The translations under genes were made by a program, and so were the position numbers. Source: a virus. Taken from it: 44,857 nucleotides of DNA. The notes under the pieces are model-generated. The model made no database searches. It was not told the origin of the DNA and worked only from the letters and a program-made list of their open reading frames with translations. Within the stretch, counting starts at the first letter, position 1. Each line of letters starts with the position of its first letter. The stretch is from positions 1 through 44,857 of IMG/VR virus record IMGVR_UViG_3300037087_000168; one strand, written 5' to 3'. Positions 8,044 through 16,235 of this stretch are shown one piece after another.

Positions 8044-8073
8044 GGAGGAGGGAGTGGGTAAGCTCCCTCCTCC
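8044..8073 (+). terminator. Strong hairpin before glycan cassette
   Basis: GGAGGAGGGAG and CTCCCTCCTCC form a perfect 11-bp stem around TGGGTAAG, 26 bases before the glycosyltransferase start. The loop is almost the same as in the hairpin at 7302-7334. No T-run follows on this strand. Confidence 0.7.
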
Positions 8074-8099
8074 AGTTGGCTACTTGGAAGGATGGCACG

Positions 8100-8750
8100 A
8101 TGAAGATCGCAATTGGAATACACTCTGCCGGATACATCCCAGATGAGGTTGCTCGACACATCATCCCGTTGATACTCCACGCGGCGAAGAATGTCGAAGC
8201 GGACTTTGCCACGATCTACTTATCAAAGTCAAAGGTTGCTGCAGCGAGAAACCAGATTGTGGAAAACGCGCTGAAGATTGGAGCGACGCACTGGCTTAGC
8301 TTAGACGTAGACCACGTGTTCAGGCCTGACCTTGTGCAACGATTGGTAGCTGCAAGTGCGCCAGACGTTGCGGCGGTTAGTGGTCTAATCCACAAACGTA
8401 GTTATCCATTCCACCAGGTCGCGTTTCGCTTTGCGCCGGGAACTGATGGACATGAGTTGGTGCAGATCTCTGATACGGCGAAGGTTGTGGAAGTTGACGC
8501 GTGCGCGATGGGTTGCACGTTGATCAATCTAGAAGCTATCCTAAAGGCAGGAGTTCCGGGACCGTGGTTTGTGGATACCGCTCGTGGTAGAAGCGACATG
8601 AACTTCTTTCGTTCGGTCCGCGTTGCCGGGCTTCGCCTGCTAATCGACGCGCAGGCGCATGTGGGACACCTTCTCGATCCTCTAGCCATCTGGCCGGAGA
8701 ACATCGACGAGGCCCGAATGGTCTACGGCCCTCCAAAGGATGCCGAATGA
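8100..8750 (+). CDS. Family 2-like (GT-A fold) glycosyltransferase
   Basis: 216 residues from the ATG at 8100, with GGAAGGA upstream. The segment AAARNQIVENAL at about 47-58 followed by LSLDVDH (D69, D71: the DxD-type metal/nucleotide-sugar site) is the signature of GT-A fold transferases of the type often found in phages. It would transfer a sugar from a nucleotide sugar to an unknown acceptor in the host cytoplasm. First gene of a tightly coupled three-gene cassette (ATGA overlap with the methyltransferase). Acceptor could be a virion protein or host glycan. Confidence 0.7.
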   Translation: MKIAIGIHSAGYIPDEVARHIIPLILHAAKNVEADFATIYLSKSKVAAARNQIVENALKIGATHWLSLDVDHVFRPDLVQRLVAASAPDVAAVSGLIHKRSYPFHQVAFRFAPGTDGHELVQISDTAKVVEVDACAMGCTLINLEAILKAGVPGPWFVDTARGRSDMNFFRSVRVAGLRLLIDAQAHVGHLLDPLAIWPENIDEARMVYGPPKDAE

Positions 8751-9328
8751 CTACCAACCTAAAAACCGAGGCGTGGGATGACCGAGTGGAACTGGCTATT
8801 CAGCGCTGGAGAACCTCCGGCGACGTCCTCTGGCGAGGTTCTCGTCTTGCGTACCAGGCATTGGCCCCCTTGTGTGCGGGCAGGACCGTGGTGGACGTGG
8901 GATGTGGCGTCGGTGCCGGCACAGCAGTGCTAGCCACGACGGCGAAGAGTGCGCGAGGAATCGACCGACAGCAGTCCGCGATCTCCTTTGCGAGGTCGAT
9001 GAACCCTCTAATGCCATTGGAAGTGTGGGACATCACACTCGAGCCGTATCCTGGCGTTTACGATGATGTGGTCTGCGTTGAAGTGATCGAGCATATCCGA
9101 GAGGCAGGCATGGCGTTACGTTGTATGATGGCTATGTCTAAGAGTATCTGGCTGACAACGCCCGAGCGAGAGGCTGGAGAGGTAACTGACCCCCGCCATG
9201 TGCGAGAGTACACCTGGCCGGAGTTAGTAGCATTGGTAGAATCGACTGGCCAAGAGGTCAAGATCTCCGGTGGGCCTAGTCCTGGTTCGCACGCCCAAAT
9301 GGTTGCGCATGTGGAGGTGCTGTCATGA
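8747..9328 (+). CDS. Class I SAM-dependent methyltransferase
   Basis: 193 residues. Motif I VVDVGCGVGAGT at about 48-59 binds AdoMet, followed by GIDRQQSAI (motif II region) and the VEVIEH segment typical of Methyltransf_11/23 proteins. No DPPY/NPPY motif, so DNA adenine methylation is unlikely; small-molecule, sugar or protein methylation fits better. ATGA overlaps on both sides with the glycosyltransferase and deacetylase genes suggest one pathway acting on one glycan. Confidence 0.75.
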   Translation: MTTNLKTEAWDDRVELAIQRWRTSGDVLWRGSRLAYQALAPLCAGRTVVDVGCGVGAGTAVLATTAKSARGIDRQQSAISFARSMNPLMPLEVWDITLEPYPGVYDDVVCVEVIEHIREAGMALRCMMAMSKSIWLTTPEREAGEVTDPRHVREYTWPELVALVESTGQEVKISGGPSPGSHAQMVAHVEVLS

Positions 9329-9897
9329 ACCTGCGACCCACGTTGGTCTCATTCGATGATGGCCTGCTCGAAGGGTTGAAATGGGCTCGAACGATGGCTC
9401 AGCTTGGGCTCCAAGGCACGTTCTACATCTGTCCGGGACTGCTCGGTGGCGAGTTCATCCGTCCAGGGCAGTGGTGCCTGACGGAGGCTCAGGTCGAGCA
9501 GATTGTGGGTTGGGGCCACATCATTGCGAACCACACATGGGCTCACGAAGCTCCGGCGTCGCACGTGCATATCGTCGTGCTGGACTCTATCCACCGAACG
9601 GAAGCTTGGCTGGAAAAAAGAGGCTACGACGGAAAGCGCCTCGCGTTGACGTTCGGTTCGGAGGGTGGTCGTTGGGATGGCAACTTTGTGGAGACACTCC
9701 TTCAAGAGGGTTATGGGGTGAGAGACTTCACGGAAGGGCAGGAGTCGACAGAACTTCCATCCAAAGGACTCCGCACGTTCCACGGCAACCATTCGACATC
9801 CGACGAGGCATTTGCAAAGTTCATCTACAGCCTTGCTGAGGCGGTGGAGTCGGGAGGGCAGCCTTCCCCCGACCCGACCCACCCCTTGGCAGTTTAA
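9325..9897 (+). CDS. Polysaccharide deacetylase (NodB/CE4-type)
   Basis: 190 residues. The N-terminus has SFDDG (D11, D12) and then ANHTWAH with the H..xH pair H70 and H74, the catalytic base and metal ligands of carbohydrate esterase family 4. The family removes N-acetyl groups from chitin-, peptidoglycan- or capsule-type sugars. No signal peptide, so it acts in the cytoplasm or as part of a virion. The later family motifs are less clear and the protein is on the short side. Third gene of the glycan cassette, between decoration-type and connector genes. Confidence 0.75.
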   Translation: MNLRPTLVSFDDGLLEGLKWARTMAQLGLQGTFYICPGLLGGEFIRPGQWCLTEAQVEQIVGWGHIIANHTWAHEAPASHVHIVVLDSIHRTEAWLEKRGYDGKRLALTFGSEGGRWDGNFVETLLQEGYGVRDFTEGQESTELPSKGLRTFHGNHSTSDEAFAKFIYSLAEAVESGGQPSPDPTHPLAV

Positions 9898-9911
9898 CAG
9901 GAGACCTTTCA

Positions 9912-10268
9912 ATGGTACGTCCTATTGGCACCAACCTTACTCCAGTTGTAACGTCGCAGACGAGGATGATTTCTAAGGCGCTCTCAGAACTTCTCCACAT
10001 GATTCAGATGGAGACTATCCAAGCTAGTGCGCAGAATACCGGCACTCGCAAAACCATGTATGCTGCTAAAATAGGCCAACGTGTTTTCCGCAAGGCGGGC
10101 ATCCCTGCTGGTAGCACTGCGGCTGACGATCCTGGAGCCAACTTCAGCATTATTATTGATACGACCAATAACGATCTGTACTTCATCTCAGCATGGGTTC
10201 CAAACAACGACGCTGGTGCGACGAAGGCACTATCGACATCGTTCACGTCGACGAAGATTCTGGACTAG
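9912..10268 (+). CDS. Putative structural protein, 118 aa
   Basis: ATG with AACAGGAG upstream. Helical basic N-terminal half and a beta-type C-terminal half with NNDLYFISAW. It lies between the deacetylase and the connector gene. No family recognised; a minor virion role is inferred from position. Confidence 0.6.
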   Translation: MVRPIGTNLTPVVTSQTRMISKALSELLHMIQMETIQASAQNTGTRKTMYAAKIGQRVFRKAGIPAGSTAADDPGANFSIIIDTTNNDLYFISAWVPNNDAGATKALSTSFTSTKILD

Positions 10269-10286
10269 ACCCCTGGAGATTGCGTC

Positions 10287-11285
10287 GTGAGCACCATCGA
10301 AAAGCGATTTTACGACATCACCGGAGCCTTAACTGATGTGACATCCGTGGTGTTCTCGGACGCTGGAGCGACCTATGGAGTCAAGCGGACTGACACATCG
10401 ACGTCCGTCGTAGCAGTGAACACTGCGCTGGCGCATATCTCGACTGGCGTTTATGCTTATACTTTTACCGATCCAACCAGTGACCTGACATACGCATACT
10501 CTCTAAAGATCGTCTACGGTGGAGTAACCTCATACGAGGTGGGATCGCAGCTTGGACCTACCTCGACGGCGTCCACCATGACACGTCTCGCCCTGCGGAA
10601 CCTCATAATCCCACAAGTCTCCGGTCGCACTGACCTAACTGCTGTCATCGACACAGGCATCGACCACGCGTGCGAGGACCTTAGCCTCTACGAGTGGAGG
10701 GAGCTTCGAGAGAGGAACTCCACTCTGGTAATGACTCCGTCGCAGCAATATGTGGATCTTAGTCCACTAACCGATCTTGGCGAGTTGCGTCGGGTTCTCT
10801 ATCTCAACTCTACCCAGTCGTACCCGCTGCCGATCTGGACGTGGGAGGACGCCGAGAAGAAGTTCCCGGCGGATGACCAGATGGGAAATCCGACCACGAA
10901 CCCGACCGCATGTTATCGTGAGGGGATGAGGTTGTACCTCGTCCCGACACCCTCAGTCAGTTATAACCTCAGGCTGTTCTACCGTGGGAAGCTATCTGTC
11001 GGGGCACAAGCCTCTGATGTCCTCTCCGTCGATGGGTTCGACTCACTGGTCGTGGCCTGGGCGACAGCTGAGGTGTTTGAGAGTCTGGAGCTTGGCGAGA
11101 AAAGTGCTGCCCGCTGGTGGGGTATCTTTGAGCGTAGACGCCAGCTTAAGATGGTCTCGCAGAGGACGGGTTCTGGTGAGGTACGCCGTGTGGATACTGG
11201 CATCCCAGACCAAAACTCCGACCCGCGTATCCGTGACCCGAGAATCTCTTGGTGGCCCGACGGTGGAGCGGGGAGAGGTGGCTAG
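10287..11285 (+). CDS. Head-tail connector / adaptor (gp11-like)
   Basis: 332 residues, GTG start with CCTGGAG upstream. N-terminal ~95 residues form an Ig-like beta region; the remainder is a helical adaptor with ALRNLI, a mid segment DLSPLTDLGELRRVLY, and GMRLYLVPTPSVSYNLRLFYRGK, the beta hairpin pattern seen in phage adaptor (tail tubular A-like) proteins. It would bind below portal. Order after capsid is as expected for podoviruses. The N-terminal Ig-like extension is unusual. Confidence 0.65.
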   Translation: MSTIEKRFYDITGALTDVTSVVFSDAGATYGVKRTDTSTSVVAVNTALAHISTGVYAYTFTDPTSDLTYAYSLKIVYGGVTSYEVGSQLGPTSTASTMTRLALRNLIIPQVSGRTDLTAVIDTGIDHACEDLSLYEWRELRERNSTLVMTPSQQYVDLSPLTDLGELRRVLYLNSTQSYPLPIWTWEDAEKKFPADDQMGNPTTNPTACYREGMRLYLVPTPSVSYNLRLFYRGKLSVGAQASDVLSVDGFDSLVVAWATAEVFESLELGEKSAARWWGIFERRRQLKMVSQRTGSGEVRRVDTGIPDQNSDPRIRDPRISWWPDGGAGRGG

Positions 11286-11287
11286 TC

Positions 11288-11608
11288 ATGGCACTGCCGA
11301 ATGGAATGCAGCCACTCCACCAGGACCGCTGGCGAGTGGAGAAGGGTGTGGAGAGGGGTGGAATCCTTGGCACCCGTATCGTCGAATGGTTCTCCGTTCC
11401 GTCGACGTTCGACGGAGCGGCGGTCGGGGTGGTGCTTGGCGCGACGATGCCGGTCGCCATTGGTGACATCGGTGAAGGCATTAGAGCTACGATCTCTGAA
11501 ATTGTGAGAGCCCCGTCAGCAGCTATTCCTGATACGATTGGCACGAGCACGTGGTGCCTTGAGATCATCGGCTTCGAATCGACAGTATGGGAGGGGCCTG
11601 CACTATGA
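11288..11608 (+). CDS. Hypothetical structural protein, 106 aa
   Basis: ATG at 11288 with GGGAGAGG upstream, 2 bp after the connector stop. Mixed beta-type protein with alternating hydrophobics and a C-terminal tryptophan cluster. Stop overlaps the next start (ATGA). Probably a minor head-tail or tail protein by position. Confidence 0.6.
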   Translation: MALPNGMQPLHQDRWRVEKGVERGGILGTRIVEWFSVPSTFDGAAVGVVLGATMPVAIGDIGEGIRATISEIVRAPSAAIPDTIGTSTWCLEIIGFESTVWEGPAL

Positions 11609-12528
11609 GTATGCCTTCAAGCGCCAAAGAGCTGTCAAGATCCCGCGTGAAAACGATGGACTTGAAAAAGACGTCATTCTGGAGTGGGAAGCGAGTTTGG
11701 GAAGTTCCCGACTCGGACGCGGTCGCGGCGGAGTATGCGGCGGTGACGACGTCGTGGTCGGCGAGTGTTGGCATACTACGTCCACGAGCTGTAACGGTTA
11801 GTCCCCACCACCAACCAGGCCTCTGCCTGATAACCGTCGACTATGAAGGCTACGACCTGTCGGTATTCTCGCCGTCGCAACCTGCTACGATTGCGGCTGT
11901 CGAGGCGAAGATTGCTGGAGAGTGGGAGGACTTCACCTCAGTAGCGTTGCCTTCGGGAGAGGTTGACGTCACAGGCGAGCCAGACACTGATGGGTTCTTT
12001 TATCGGATCATCCGAGGCCCAAAAGGGTGGCTGGCACGGAAGACTTACCTATACCTCAACACGGCCATTCCCAGAGGAGACTTCGACTTAGGGGACCTCT
12101 TGGAGAAGACTGGCCTGGTTAGTGCTGGCTACTTCTTAGGTGCTGCACCAGGAACGGTTTTACTGGCCGGAGTTGAGGTTCCAAAGTTTTACCTCCTCGG
12201 CGCAAGTGACGAGGTCGTGCCACTTGTGTATACGTTATTGTACGACTCCAAGGGCTGGCCGACAGAGGTCACAATCCAGAAGTATCGGAAGGTTGTGAAG
12301 GGTGAACCAGTCGTGGCGGAGGTTGACGCGAATGGTAAGCCGACACGATACTTCGAGCCTGATATGGCCTCTTCAAACCCTGCCGACCCAGATGGATCCG
12401 CTCCGGTTGGCACGCTAATGCGCTCCGTCGCGAGGCCGATCCTTGCTGGGCCGACCATCATCCACCCCATCCTAGATGTGGACTCCTCTACGTTCAACTA
12501 CCTCCAGGGCTTGCTGTCCTGGTTATAA
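11605..12528 (+). CDS. Putative tail/virion structural protein, 307 aa
   Basis: ATG at 11605 overlapping the previous stop. Many short beta segments, abundant Pro, Gly and aromatic residues, no signal peptide. In a short-tailed phage the gene after the adaptor usually encodes the tail tubular B or nozzle component; this one is much shorter than T7 gp12, so I do not assign that function. Confidence 0.6.
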   Translation: MSMPSSAKELSRSRVKTMDLKKTSFWSGKRVWEVPDSDAVAAEYAAVTTSWSASVGILRPRAVTVSPHHQPGLCLITVDYEGYDLSVFSPSQPATIAAVEAKIAGEWEDFTSVALPSGEVDVTGEPDTDGFFYRIIRGPKGWLARKTYLYLNTAIPRGDFDLGDLLEKTGLVSAGYFLGAAPGTVLLAGVEVPKFYLLGASDEVVPLVYTLLYDSKGWPTEVTIQKYRKVVKGEPVVAEVDANGKPTRYFEPDMASSNPADPDGSAPVGTLMRSVARPILAGPTIIHPILDVDSSTFNYLQGLLSWL

Positions 12529-12541
12529 CAAGGAGATCGAC

Positions 12542-13177
12542 ATGAGACAGCTTGCTGGAGAGACGTTCCAACTGAAGGGCACGACTGACTTCCGTGGTGG
12601 GACGGTTGAGTTTGACGACGGACAGTTAGCCATGACCGTCATTGAGAAGGAACTTCTGAAGGAGATGCCTGCGTCGTTCACGGACTTACGTGTGTGGGAC
12701 GACCTTGCAGCGTTGCTGCCTGGGACGGCCGCGTCGGATGATCTCGCCATCATTGAGGGAACCTGGGGAGCGAACGCTCCGACCGTTCGTTCATCTGACG
12801 GTAAGAACACTACCATCACGCAACGACTGAGGACAAGGCAGATTCTGGATCCGCACTACGTGGCAGCAGGTGGGGTGCAGGTCGTGATCACGGCTGGAAT
12901 GAATACAACGGTTGCGTCTGTATCGGCGACTGTTGATGTTGAGTGCTATGAAGACGACGGTGATGGAGGGGTCTCGGCTGATCTCTGCGCGACGGCTGCG
13001 CAGTCGATTAACTCACTGACGAAAGCCACTAAGGCGTTTGTTATCACCCCGACCAACTTGGCGGGGGGTTCTGTACTCGATATCCGTATCACAATTGCGA
13101 TTACTGACTCCGCGACCGCGACTGCAGTCATCGGCGAGATCTCCAAGATCGCCGTGCTGGAGGACGTCCGTGGGTAG
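12542..13177 (+). CDS. Putative structural protein with beta-sandwich, 211 aa
   Basis: ATG at 12542 with AAGGAG upstream. N-terminal helical segment, then a Thr/Val/Ala-rich beta region with conserved-looking DPHYVAAGG and VDVECYEDDG stretches. Overlaps the next gene by 8 bp. Possibly a tail-tip or head fibre protein; unrecognised. Confidence 0.6.
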   Translation: MRQLAGETFQLKGTTDFRGGTVEFDDGQLAMTVIEKELLKEMPASFTDLRVWDDLAALLPGTAASDDLAIIEGTWGANAPTVRSSDGKNTTITQRLRTRQILDPHYVAAGGVQVVITAGMNTTVASVSATVDVECYEDDGDGGVSADLCATAAQSINSLTKATKAFVITPTNLAGGSVLDIRITIAITDSATATAVIGEISKIAVLEDVRG

Positions 13178-13820
13178 TACGTTCGATAGTCTGATCCAGA
13201 GGGTTGAGAGTCTGGAAAGGTTGCTGGCTCAGCCTCGCCTTGCCGACGACCCGCTGCCGCAACAGGTCCAGGCACTGCAGAGTGCTGTGGCCGTGCTCCA
13301 GCCGAAGGTCGAAGCAGTGGTGGACGCAACGCCAACTGCGACCGTCGATGCACCGCCAGAGGTGCCGGCGTTGACACAGCCTGCCCGCGTGGGAGGGCCT
13401 CCCCAGACGGAGTGGGTTGTGATAACAGACTCGGTAGTGACACCCAGTTTTTTCCTTGGCAGTCTTCACGCTGACTGGACTAGTGGAACAACGGTGTCAG
13501 TGGACCCGGTAGACATTCACGGTACGGTGACAGGTGCTGCAGCTGTATCCGTTTATGTTCAGGCGAGCCAAGCTTCTTACTCCATGCACAACTCGACGAA
13601 ACTGGCAGCCGGAACGATCATCCCGTACATGCTCGACGCGGACGGGGACGCCTACGTCGTTGGGATGCCGATTGTGGTGCAGACCAGTACGCGACTAAGC
13701 GCCATCGTCGCTGGCGTGGGCACGCTCCAGATCAAGACAATGGATACTTGGGGCGCGTTCAGCGGAACGGAATCCGCATGGGTGGACGCCATTGACGCCG
13801 AGGAGTGCGCCGATGCCTAA
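13170..13820 (+). CDS. Putative fibre or spike protein with N-terminal coiled coil
   Basis: GTG start at 13170 with GGAGG six bases upstream, overlapping the previous stop. Residues about 4-50 have heptad spacing of hydrophobics (SLIQRVESLERLL, ALQSAVAVLQPKV), a trimeric-coiled-coil type stalk, then a Pro/Thr linker and a beta-rich C-terminal domain. That layout fits small phage fibres. It overlaps the following cysteine-rich gene by 8 bp. Confidence 0.6.
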   Translation: MGSTFDSLIQRVESLERLLAQPRLADDPLPQQVQALQSAVAVLQPKVEAVVDATPTATVDAPPEVPALTQPARVGGPPQTEWVVITDSVVTPSFFLGSLHADWTSGTTVSVDPVDIHGTVTGAAAVSVYVQASQASYSMHNSTKLAAGTIIPYMLDADGDAYVVGMPIVVQTSTRLSAIVAGVGTLQIKTMDTWGAFSGTESAWVDAIDAEECADA

Positions 13821-14745
13821 CACTCCCGGCGCTCTGGTCCTGACTGGCAGCGGCAAGCTGGCCGTCACCGCCGACGGTAAGCTGCGCGTCTACAACGCCG
13901 CCGGCGAGTGCCCGGAGTGCTGCGGGGGGTTGACGATCTACGTCCTGACGCCCTGCGAATGCAACCTCTCGGACACCCTGTATACGACGAACGACCTCTC
14001 CGACTCGGTAGACAAGATCGTGACCATCGACAGCGCGGACGACGCCATCTGCTATGTGGTCAGCGTCTACACGGATGGCGGCAGCCCCACGCTCACGGAC
14101 GTGACCGTCGTCGATACCTACGACGATTGCGAGACCTGTTGCGATGACCACGGGCACAGCGAGGCCGCTGGCAACTGCACGTATTACTGTTCGGGGCATA
14201 TTCCAGAGTATCTGACGCTCACAGCCAGCAACCTCATCTTCCCGACGTGCCTGCTCCCGAGCAACTGCGGGGGCGCACTGGGCTCCAGCGGCCGGTACGG
14301 TTGGGACACGCAGCCGGTCGAGATCAATCAGTCGTTCAAGCTCGGCCCAATGACCGGGGTGCCGGGCGTTGCGCACGGCTGCCGATGGTCGTTGGCGCAA
14401 GAACTCGACATTCCCCAACTCTGGAACTGGTACGACAACGCGGACACGGACTGCCAGACCATCCTCAGCCAGCAGGGACCGTTCCACTGGCAGTGGAACG
14501 TCGATCTCTCGGACGGACCTGAGTCTGCCTACTCACCGGCGATCCTGGTTCGCGGCATCTTCCTATGGGGAGGCGCCTCTCGGGCCGGCTTCCGCGCCCG
14601 TCCGCAACTGATCGCCACCCTACCCATGAGCAACTGCGTGACCGGGTCTTTCTCGAACGCCGTGGACTCCTGCGACATGCGAATCCTCTACGGCGATGTC
14701 AACTACGGCGCCTACGCAGGGAGTGTGACCGTTGCCCCCTTCTGA
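13813..14745 (+). CDS. Cysteine-rich protein, 310 aa (17 Cys)
   Basis: ATG at 13813 after GAGGAG. Unlike its neighbours it has 17 cysteines, many in close sets (ECPECC, PCEC, DCETCC, NCTYYC, CLLPSNC), plus many aromatic residues. No signal peptide is present, so disulphides would need an oxidising site, or the sets may bind metal. Codons strongly favour C/G at the third position and G+C is higher than upstream. The pattern resembles cysteine-rich hypothetical proteins I associate with Planctomycetota and their phages. Likely an acquired virion or adhesion protein; function unknown. Confidence 0.65.
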   Translation: MPNTPGALVLTGSGKLAVTADGKLRVYNAAGECPECCGGLTIYVLTPCECNLSDTLYTTNDLSDSVDKIVTIDSADDAICYVVSVYTDGGSPTLTDVTVVDTYDDCETCCDDHGHSEAAGNCTYYCSGHIPEYLTLTASNLIFPTCLLPSNCGGALGSSGRYGWDTQPVEINQSFKLGPMTGVPGVAHGCRWSLAQELDIPQLWNWYDNADTDCQTILSQQGPFHWQWNVDLSDGPESAYSPAILVRGIFLWGGASRAGFRARPQLIATLPMSNCVTGSFSNAVDSCDMRILYGDVNYGAYAGSVTVAPF

Positions 14746-15283
14746 CTTCACAACCTCTTACGCCTGCCGCAACCCGGACCACACGCACTGCCGCGCCTGT
14801 CGCGCCGACGCGGAGTGGCGCACGCGAGTCGGCGCGCCGGGGGTGTGCCCATTCAACGAGAACCCGCCGCCCTTTGTCCCGCCGCCAGTGCCGCCGGAAC
14901 CGTCATGGGTGGCGGTTCGCCAGGCGATTTGCGAGGCCTGTGATCTGCGCAAGACGTGCGGTCTATGGTCAGGTACGAAGTGCCACGGGAATGCGCTCCT
15001 GAATCGTCCAGGGATGATCTGCCCCGCCTATCCGCCCCGATGGCCGTCGCCTCCGCCAGGTTCTCCTGCACCGAGGCCAGCCGGCCCCACGCCCCCGCCG
15101 GAGTTCTACTCCCGCCGGCGCGTCCTGTGCTGGGACTGCTGTCATGGCGGCCCCTGTCCCGTCACCGGCCGCAGTATCTGCCAGCGGGATGCGAGGCTGC
15201 GTGACCCGCTGGCCATGTGCCCGGCCGAACCCCCGAAGTGGAAACCAATACTAATAGGAGCCCCTTCTGATGGCCATCATTAA
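14732..15283 (+). CDS. Cysteine/proline-rich protein with duplicated motif, 183 aa
   Basis: TTG start at 14732 with GGGAG upstream, overlapping the previous gene. About 15 cysteines in a repeated unit: residues 61-104 and 130-170 both carry C..C, C, C and end CPA.PPRW or CPA.PPKW, and a partial unit lies at 12-41. Pro-rich linkers (PPPFVPPPVPPEP, PPPGSPAPRP) join them. The units look like small metal-binding or disulphide-stabilised modules. G+C reaches about 78% locally. It is followed by a 14-bp overlap with the next virion gene. Unknown function. Confidence 0.6.
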   Translation: MPPSDFTTSYACRNPDHTHCRACRADAEWRTRVGAPGVCPFNENPPPFVPPPVPPEPSWVAVRQAICEACDLRKTCGLWSGTKCHGNALLNRPGMICPAYPPRWPSPPPGSPAPRPAGPTPPPEFYSRRRVLCWDCCHGGPCPVTGRSICQRDARLRDPLAMCPAEPPKWKPILIGAPSDGHH

Positions 15284-16235
15284 ATCGACAGACCCTGACC
15301 TTGGTGAGATTATTGACGGGCTTCAGAACTATAAGCCCGCCACTCCAGCTAGCGCTGATGCAAAACTCGCCGCGACACGCTACGTCCCTCCCAAGCAGTC
15401 GTTGGCTGGTGCGATGGAGGAGATCGCAGCGAATGCAGCTGAGATCAACGCCAAGAGTGATGCGAAGCTGAAGGCTCGCGCAATCGACGAAATGTCCCAT
15501 GCGTATCAGGTTGGACCTATGCTGATGCCTGACAAGCATCTGAAGGTGTTGGTCGACGGGCTGGCCAAAGGTGTGACACACGACCAGATCAGAAGGCTCG
15601 GCGTGCTCCCACCCGAGTACAGGATCGACCCTAAGGCGAAGGGTAGTGGCGCACCTATCGGTGAAATCGTTCAAGGCTACCAGACCTCGACCACCATGAC
15701 GACTCAGCAGGCGTTGGACAGGATCCGTGACCCGAAGGAGCGTGCGACGGTCGAGGCAATCTTGGCCAAGCACGCCGCGCTACCACCGGCGCCTCAGCCC
15801 TCGGCTTCTGCTGCTCCAGCTCCAGGCACGCGGAACGTCTCTCCGGCGACGGCGAAGAAGGAGCAAGCCCAAGACGCGCAGATCGCTGAGTCGAAGGCGC
15901 GGATCACGGAGAAGGCTACAGAGTTCGCGGCCACGACAGCAAAGAGCAACCTGCTAATTGTCAAGCATTTGAAAGACCTGGTCGCTAACAATGGCGAGTC
16001 TGCTGAGACCCGAGTCGCTGCGAAGAAGCAATTAGACCAGATGGCCGAGTTTTTTGACGTCGAAATTGAAGACCTCACGAATCCTACCGCGCTGCTTTCC
16101 TGGTCTACAAAGCTCTATGGAGCAGGAACAGTTAGAGGTCAGGCTGGCATTTCTAGCGACCCTATCAAGCTCGGTAGCGACGGGAAGCACTACATCAAGC
16201 ATAAGGACGGGATGTACACGCCGGTGACAGAATGA
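15270..16235 (+). CDS. Putative internal virion protein, 321 aa
   Basis: ATG with ATAGGAG upstream. Nearly all-helical, Ala/Lys/Glu-rich, with a Pro/Ala linker at about residues 170-190 and a C-terminal segment LGSDGKHYIKHKDGMYTPV. Size and composition match the smaller core or ejection proteins that precede giant internal virion proteins in podoviruses. Its stop overlaps the next start (ATGA). Confidence 0.55.
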   Translation: MAIIKSTDPDLGEIIDGLQNYKPATPASADAKLAATRYVPPKQSLAGAMEEIAANAAEINAKSDAKLKARAIDEMSHAYQVGPMLMPDKHLKVLVDGLAKGVTHDQIRRLGVLPPEYRIDPKAKGSGAPIGEIVQGYQTSTTMTTQQALDRIRDPKERATVEAILAKHAALPPAPQPSASAAPAPGTRNVSPATAKKEQAQDAQIAESKARITEKATEFAATTAKSNLLIVKHLKDLVANNGESAETRVAAKKQLDQMAEFFDVEIEDLTNPTALLSWSTKLYGAGTVRGQAGISSDPIKLGSDGKHYIKHKDGMYTPVTE

